Position numbers and translations under genes: made by a program. Shown here piece by piece: positions 59,390 to 64,000 of a DNA stretch of 64,000 bases. The notes under the pieces were generated by a model. The model ran no database searches. It was not told the origin of the DNA and worked only from the letters and a program-made list of their open reading frames with translations. The first letter of the stretch is position 1, and the number at the start of each line of letters is the position of its first letter. Source of the DNA: Streptomyces canus (GTDB lineage: Bacteria > Actinomycetota > Actinomycetes > Streptomycetales > Streptomycetaceae); contig NZ_JAUSYQ010000002.1 of NCBI RefSeq assembly GCF_030816965.1, positions 6,500,001 through 6,564,000 of the forward strand, written 5' to 3'.

Positions 59390-61741
59390 ATGGGACGAGC
59401 GGAAGAGAGAAGAGCACGTCAGCGCGGTGGCCGCCGCGCGGCGCCGCCCACGCGCTCGTCCGGGACGCCGAGCGAGGGTGTCACCCCGGGCGGCAGGGCC
59501 GCGGCGCGCAAGGCCGCCGCGCGGGGTAAGAAGGGCGCGAAGAATGGTAAGAGCCGCATACGCCGGCTCTTCACCTGGAAGAAGATCCTCGGCACCTTCC
59601 TCGGCTTCTGCCTGCTCGGCATCGGCGCCTTCATCGTGCTGTACATGATGGTCGACGTCCCCAAGGGCAACGCGGCCGCGCAGAAGCAGAGCAACATCTA
59701 CAAGTACAGCGACGGATCGGTCCTGGCCCGCGTCGGCGACACCAACCGCGAGATCGTGGACCTCGCCGTGGTGCCCAAGGAAGTCCAGCGCACCTTCGTG
59801 GCGGCGGAGAACAAGACCTTCTACACGGACGCCGGCGTCGACCTCAAGGGCACCGCCCGCGGCCTGATCAACACTCTGTCGGGCAAGGGCAAGCAGGGTG
59901 GCTCGACGATCACCCAGCAGTACGTCAAGAACTACTACCTCGACCAGGACCAGACCATCACGCGCAAGCTGAGGGAACTGGTCATCTCGCTGAAGGTGGA
60001 CCGCCAGAAGTCCAAGGACGAGATCCTCGCGGGCTACATCAACACCAGCTACTACGGCCGCGGCGACTACGGCATCCAGGCCGCCGCCCGGGACTACTAC
60101 CGCGTCGACGCCAAGAAGCTCAGCGTCCAACAGGGCGCGTATCTCGCCGCGCTGCTCCAGGCCCCGAGCCAGTACGACTGGGCGGTCGCCAGCCCGACCG
60201 GCAAGAAGCTGGTGCAGAACCGCTGGAACTACGTCCTGGACAACATGGTCGAGCAGGGCTGGCTGAACAAGGCCAAGCGCGACGCCATGACGTTCCCGGT
60301 GCCCCTGGCGCCCAAGGCCGCCCCCGGTCTCGAGGGCCAGAAGGGCTACCTGGTCAAGCTCGCCAACCAGCAGCTGGAGAAGCAGCTGGTCAAGACGCAG
60401 GGCATCACCCAGGACGAGGCCGAGGCCCGGGTCGAGAACTCGGGCTGGACCATCACTCTGAACATCGACAAGAAGAAGCAGGCCCAGCTGGAGAAGTCCG
60501 TCAAGACCCAGCTGATCAGCAAACTGGACCCGAAGAAGCGGACGGTCGACAAGAACGTCCAGGCCGGCGCCGTCTCCGTCGACCCCAAGACGGGGAAGAT
60601 CGTCGCGCTGTACGGCGGGCAGGACTACACCAAACACTTCATCAGCAACGCCAACCGCACCGACTACCAGCCCGCGTCGACCTTCAAGCCGGTCATCCTC
60701 GCCGCCGCCCTGGAGAACGCCTCCGAGACGCAGGGCGGCAAGACGATCGGCGCGAACACGATCTACGACGGCACCAGCAAGCGTCAGGTCGTGGACAGCA
60801 ACGGCGACAAGGTCGGATTCGCTCCCGAGAACGAGGACGACCACAACTACGGCAAGCAGGTCACCGTCCAGACGGCGATGAACCAGTCCATCAACTCCGT
60901 CTTCGCGCAGATGGGCGTCGACGTCGGCATGGACAAGGTGCTGGAGACGGCCACCAAGCTCGGTATGGACACCGGCAAGCTGAAGCCGCTGCCGGCCTAC
61001 ACCCTGGGCACCATGGGCGCGAGCCCGATCCAGATGGCCGGCGTCTACGCCACGCTCGACAACCACGGCCAGCAGGTCACGCCGACCATCATCAAGTCGG
61101 CGGAGCAGGGCGGCACCGAGACCCGGCTGCCGGACCCGATCGGCGAGCAGGTCATCAGCCGGAAGGCCGCCGACACGGTGACCTCGGTACTGACCGGCGT
61201 GGTCGCCGACGGTACGGCGAAGGTGTCCGTGGCGGAGAACCCGGCCCGCGACGGCCGTAAGGTCGCCGGCAAGACGGGTACCTCCGACGACAACCTCTCG
61301 GCCTGGTTCAACGGATTCACACCGGACCTGGTCACCTCGGTCGCCCTGTTCGGTGAGGACGCCAAGACCGGCGCCCAGACCAAGATGTACAAGACCGCCG
61401 GCCTCCCCCGCGTCAATGGCGGTGGCTTCCCGGCGCAGATCTGGGCGGCGTACACCTTCGGCGTCGCGGCCGAGAACACCAAGTTCGACCTCGACACCGA
61501 CCAGGGCGCAGCGGTTCAGCCCACCTGGACCCCGAGCCCGACCCCGACCCGGTCCGAGACGCCGTCGTCGACCCCGACCACGGAGGAACCCTCGGAGACT
61601 CCCTCGGAGACGCCGTCGGAGACCCCCTCGGAGACGCCGTCGGAGACGCCGTCGCAGTCTGCGCCGACCGGCGAGCAGAGCACTCCGGTCGACATCACGA
61701 CCTCACCGGAGAACCCGTTCGACCCGAACGACGACCAGTAG
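59390..61741 (+). CDS. Class A penicillin-binding protein (transglycosylase-transpeptidase)
   Basis: 783 residues, bifunctional peptidoglycan synthase. Basic cytosolic N-terminus (1-67), one membrane helix (about 69-90), GT51 domain with catalytic Glu140 in FVAAENKTFY and GGSTITQQYVKNYYL, then the transpeptidase with Ser430 in PASTFKP, SIN in NQSINSVF and KTGT near 627. The C-terminal 65 residues carry a tandem SETPSETPSETP tail. A terminator follows. Confidence 0.97.
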   Translation: MGRAEERRARQRGGRRAAPPTRSSGTPSEGVTPGGRAAARKAAARGKKGAKNGKSRIRRLFTWKKILGTFLGFCLLGIGAFIVLYMMVDVPKGNAAAQKQSNIYKYSDGSVLARVGDTNREIVDLAVVPKEVQRTFVAAENKTFYTDAGVDLKGTARGLINTLSGKGKQGGSTITQQYVKNYYLDQDQTITRKLRELVISLKVDRQKSKDEILAGYINTSYYGRGDYGIQAAARDYYRVDAKKLSVQQGAYLAALLQAPSQYDWAVASPTGKKLVQNRWNYVLDNMVEQGWLNKAKRDAMTFPVPLAPKAAPGLEGQKGYLVKLANQQLEKQLVKTQGITQDEAEARVENSGWTITLNIDKKKQAQLEKSVKTQLISKLDPKKRTVDKNVQAGAVSVDPKTGKIVALYGGQDYTKHFISNANRTDYQPASTFKPVILAAALENASETQGGKTIGANTIYDGTSKRQVVDSNGDKVGFAPENEDDHNYGKQVTVQTAMNQSINSVFAQMGVDVGMDKVLETATKLGMDTGKLKPLPAYTLGTMGASPIQMAGVYATLDNHGQQVTPTIIKSAEQGGTETRLPDPIGEQVISRKAADTVTSVLTGVVADGTAKVSVAENPARDGRKVAGKTGTSDDNLSAWFNGFTPDLVTSVALFGEDAKTGAQTKMYKTAGLPRVNGGGFPAQIWAAYTFGVAAENTKFDLDTDQGAAVQPTWTPSPTPTRSETPSSTPTTEEPSETPSETPSETPSETPSETPSQSAPTGEQSTPVDITTSPENPFDPNDDQ

Positions 61742-61748
61742 CGAAGAA

Positions 61749-61782
61749 GAAGGGGCGCCTGGTGACCACCGGGCGCCCCTTC
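61749..61782. terminator. Bidirectional terminator between the PBP and SpoIIE-type genes
   Basis: GAAGGGGCGCC (61749-61759) pairs with GGCGCCCCTTC (61772-61782), with an inner GGT/ACC extension in the loop. It lies between convergent genes and suits both. Confidence 0.8.
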
Positions 61783-61800
61783 TCGCATGTCAGCGGTGCT

Positions 61801-63936
61801 TCAGCTCCTGTTGAGCTCGAACCACACCACCTTGCCGGTGCTGAGCCGGGTCGCTCCCCACCGCCGGGCCAGCCGGTTGACGAGGTACAGCCCTCGCCCA
61901 CCCTCATCGGTGGCCCGGGCCTGCCGCAGCCGCGGCAGTTGCGGCACGTCGTCCCCGACCTCGCACCGCAGCACATCGGTCCGCAGCAACCGAAGCGTCA
62001 CCGGCCGGGTCGCGTACCGCACCGCGTTGGTGACGACCTCACTCACCAACAGCTCGACGGAGTCGGTGAGATCCTCCATGCCCCAGCGGGACAGCGCCCG
62101 CCGCGCGAGGCGCCGCGCACGCCCCGGCGCCGCGTCCTCCGGCTCCAGGAACCAGTACGCCACATCACTGGGCGCGATCCCGTCGAAGCGGGCCGCGAGC
62201 AACGCGATGTCGTCGTCCCGGTCACCCGGCCCGAGCATGTCGAGCACCTCGTCGCACAGCGCCTCCAGCGGCGGCGGATGATCCGGTCCGGTGAGCTGAG
62301 CCGTCGCGGCGAGCTTCTCCCGCAACTGCTCTATGCCGGTCCACACGTCCCGCAGCCGGGACTCGACAAGCCCGTCGGTGTACAGCAACAGCGTTGCCCC
62401 GGCCGGCGCGTCCAGCTCCACGGCCTCGAAGTCCACGCCCCCGACACCGATCGGCGCGCCCGGCGGCACCCGGAGCACCTCGGCACGGCCGCCCAGGTGC
62501 AGCAGCACCGGTGGCGGATGACCGGCGTTGGCGATGGTGATGCGGTGCGACACCGGGTCGTACACGGCGTAGAGGCAGGTCGCCATACGGTCCGTACCGA
62601 GCCGCTGCGCCTGCTCGTCGAGGTGGTGCAGCACCTCCTGCGGGGGCAGATCGAGCCCGGCCAGCGTCTGTGCCGTGGTCCGCAACTGACCCATGATCGC
62701 CGCGGACGTCATGGAATGGCCCATCACGTCACCCACGACCAGGGCGACCCGGCTGCCCGGCAGCGGGATCGCGTCGTACCAGTCACCGCCCACCCGGGCC
62801 GTCTCGGCGGCGGGCAGATAGCGCGACGCCAGCCGCACTCCCGTCGGCCGCGGGAGCGTCTCGGGCAGCATGGTGCGCTGCAGCTCGTCGGCGATGTACG
62901 CCTCACGGCCGTAGAGGACCGCCTTGTCGATGCCCAGCGCGCTGTGCGTGGCGAGCTGGGCGGCGACGAGCAGGTCGTCCGGGTCGAAGGGGACGCGGTC
63001 GGGGCGGCGCAGGAACAGGGCGGCGCCGATGACCCGGCGCCGGCCGCGCAGCGGGGCCAGAATCGACCGCCGACCGGTCGGTACGGTGAACTCGCCGCCC
63101 TCGCCGAGCAGCTCGGGCAGCGCGGCGCGGGCCGCGGGCGTGTCCGTGAAGACCGGCCGCACCCCGCGCAGCACCTCGGCGAGCGCACTGCCCGGCTGCA
63201 CCTCGCACAGTTCGGTGCCGAGGGCGTCCAGCTCGGTCGGGTTCTCCGGCACCGGCACCGGCAGGATGCCGTCTTCCAGGTCCCGCTCCTGCTGTGGGAT
63301 CCGGTCACTGCGCCGCAGCCGGAGCACAAGAGGGCCGGTGGGCCGCTCGTCGCCGACGGGCAGCGGGTCGCGCAGATAGACGAGGATCGCATCCGAGAAG
63401 GTCGGCACGGTCGCCCGGCACAGACCCATCACGATCTCGTCCAGGTCGATGCCGCGGGCGATCCGGCGGGTCGCCGCGCCCACGAAGCGCAGCCGGTCGC
63501 CGTCCCGCCGCATGGGCGTGGGCCGGCCGGGGACCGCGCCGTGTCCGGTACGGCGCTCCTCGCCGCCCACGCCGCTCTGGGGCCGGTCCTCCTCGGCGCC
63601 CGGCTGGACCGGGACGCCTTCGGACACCGGCCGCGGGCGATGCGTGTCCTGCTCGGCGGCGGCCGGCTGGGAGTGCTCGGGGCCGGTAGCGGCCGGGTTC
63701 ATGCCCATGTCCTTGTTGTTACCGGTCGTACCGGTCCTGCCGGTCGTGCTGCTGCCCTGGACGACGGGTGCCGCGTCCGGCGTGGGGTCACCGGAGCGGG
63801 CCTGGACGGGTAAAGCCGTCGGCGCCTCGACGCCCTGGGCGGACGGTGGCGCCGGGGAACGCAGGAGCGCCCCGCGGGGGTCCGTGGGGTCGACGCCCGG
63901 CTGGGGGCGTTCGAAGGAGGTCGGGTGCTCCGTCAC
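61801..63936 (-). CDS. GAF-SpoIIE phosphatase-HATPase regulator
   Basis: 711 residues. After a disordered Pro/Gly-rich N-terminus (about 150), a GAF domain (about 190-330), a PP2C-type SpoIIE domain (350-550; GGDWYDAIPLPGSRVALVVGDVMGHS, LLLYTDGLVESR) and a C-terminal anti-sigma-type HATPase domain (LLVSEVVTNAVRYAT, GRGLYLVNRLARRWG). This architecture controls anti-sigma/anti-anti-sigma switches in Streptomyces. GTG start; no partner gene within the window. Confidence 0.95.
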   Translation of the reverse strand: MTEHPTSFERPQPGVDPTDPRGALLRSPAPPSAQGVEAPTALPVQARSGDPTPDAAPVVQGSSTTGRTGTTGNNKDMGMNPAATGPEHSQPAAAEQDTHRPRPVSEGVPVQPGAEEDRPQSGVGGEERRTGHGAVPGRPTPMRRDGDRLRFVGAATRRIARGIDLDEIVMGLCRATVPTFSDAILVYLRDPLPVGDERPTGPLVLRLRRSDRIPQQERDLEDGILPVPVPENPTELDALGTELCEVQPGSALAEVLRGVRPVFTDTPAARAALPELLGEGGEFTVPTGRRSILAPLRGRRRVIGAALFLRRPDRVPFDPDDLLVAAQLATHSALGIDKAVLYGREAYIADELQRTMLPETLPRPTGVRLASRYLPAAETARVGGDWYDAIPLPGSRVALVVGDVMGHSMTSAAIMGQLRTTAQTLAGLDLPPQEVLHHLDEQAQRLGTDRMATCLYAVYDPVSHRITIANAGHPPPVLLHLGGRAEVLRVPPGAPIGVGGVDFEAVELDAPAGATLLLYTDGLVESRLRDVWTGIEQLREKLAATAQLTGPDHPPPLEALCDEVLDMLGPGDRDDDIALLAARFDGIAPSDVAYWFLEPEDAAPGRARRLARRALSRWGMEDLTDSVELLVSEVVTNAVRYATRPVTLRLLRTDVLRCEVGDDVPQLPRLRQARATDEGGRGLYLVNRLARRWGATRLSTGKVVWFELNRS

Positions 63937-64000
63937 GCGTGTCGAATCCGTCCGTCCGGGGCTGCACGCCGTACGCGCAGTTGGTCCCGCCGAAATCCCG

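Overview
The window is high-GC actinobacterial chromosome, almost certainly Streptomyces. Third codon positions are nearly all G or C, GTG and TTG starts are common, several genes look leaderless, and genes are typically joined by ATGA or GTGA overlaps. Recognisable Streptomyces content includes a DasR-type operator on a chitinase, SigE-family ECF sigma, PadR and IclR regulators, a Tad/Flp pilus locus and a GC-rich dispersed repeat. I see no tRNA, rRNA, insertion sequence, prophage or CRISPR array. This reads as chromosome-core or near-core DNA with a few accessory genes.

Layout. 1-8.8 kb: a truncated drug-type MFS exporter with an operator-like palindrome on its promoter, a hemolysin III membrane protein, GTP-dependent PEP carboxykinase, a secreted collagen-like protein, a glycosyltransferase-methyltransferase fusion and an AlaA-type aminotransferase. 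8.9-12.5 kb: a membrane-anchored low-complexity protein, a KAP P-loop NTPase fused to a response-regulator receiver, and a secreted trypsin-like protease. 12.5-19.8 kb: a divergent D-amino-acid module. On the minus strand are an N-acyl-D-amino-acid deacylase and a DSD1-type D-serine dehydratase or D-amino-acid deaminase. On the plus strand are a PfkB kinase, an IclR regulator, a RidA deaminase and a GntP-family permease. The kinase gene carries a 450-bp in-frame insert made of a dispersed repeat fragment plus a 123-bp tandem repeat.

19.8-27.8 kb: secreted metallocarboxypeptidase, an Nramp-related transporter lacking the canonical metal-site motifs, a SigE-family sigma factor with its membrane partner, two paralogous small domain proteins (about 5 kb apart), and a GH18 chitinase under a dre operator. 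28-39.4 kb: a compact Tad pilus locus (zinc-ribbon protein, CpaB, CpaE/TadZ, two TadE-like pseudopilins, CpaF, TadB, TadC, a NarL-type two-component pair, Flp pilin, a TadG-like protein, a lipoprotein and an OmpA-domain protein). No prepilin peptidase is in the window.

39.4-47.3 kb: orphan cytochrome P450, a giant secreted VCBS-repeat protein, DUF192, a dihydrofolate-reductase-like protein, an F420-type luciferase-like oxidoreductase and a methyltransferase. 47.3-53.9 kb: a candidate small RNA ending in a textbook terminator, cis-prenyltransferase, PIN-PhoH ATPase, secreted lytic transglycosylase, AI-2E-family permease and a DUF4388 protein followed by a decayed gene. 54.3-64 kb: an FtsX-type ABC exporter with its PadR regulator, SPFH protein plus a small ribbon-helix-helix protein, a class A penicillin-binding protein and a GAF-SpoIIE-HATPase signalling phosphatase.

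The most unusual items are the repeat-invaded sugar kinase, the KAP-receiver fusion, the Nramp-like transporter with altered TM1 and TM6, the D-amino-acid module and the terminator-ended RNA candidate upstream of the cis-prenyltransferase.
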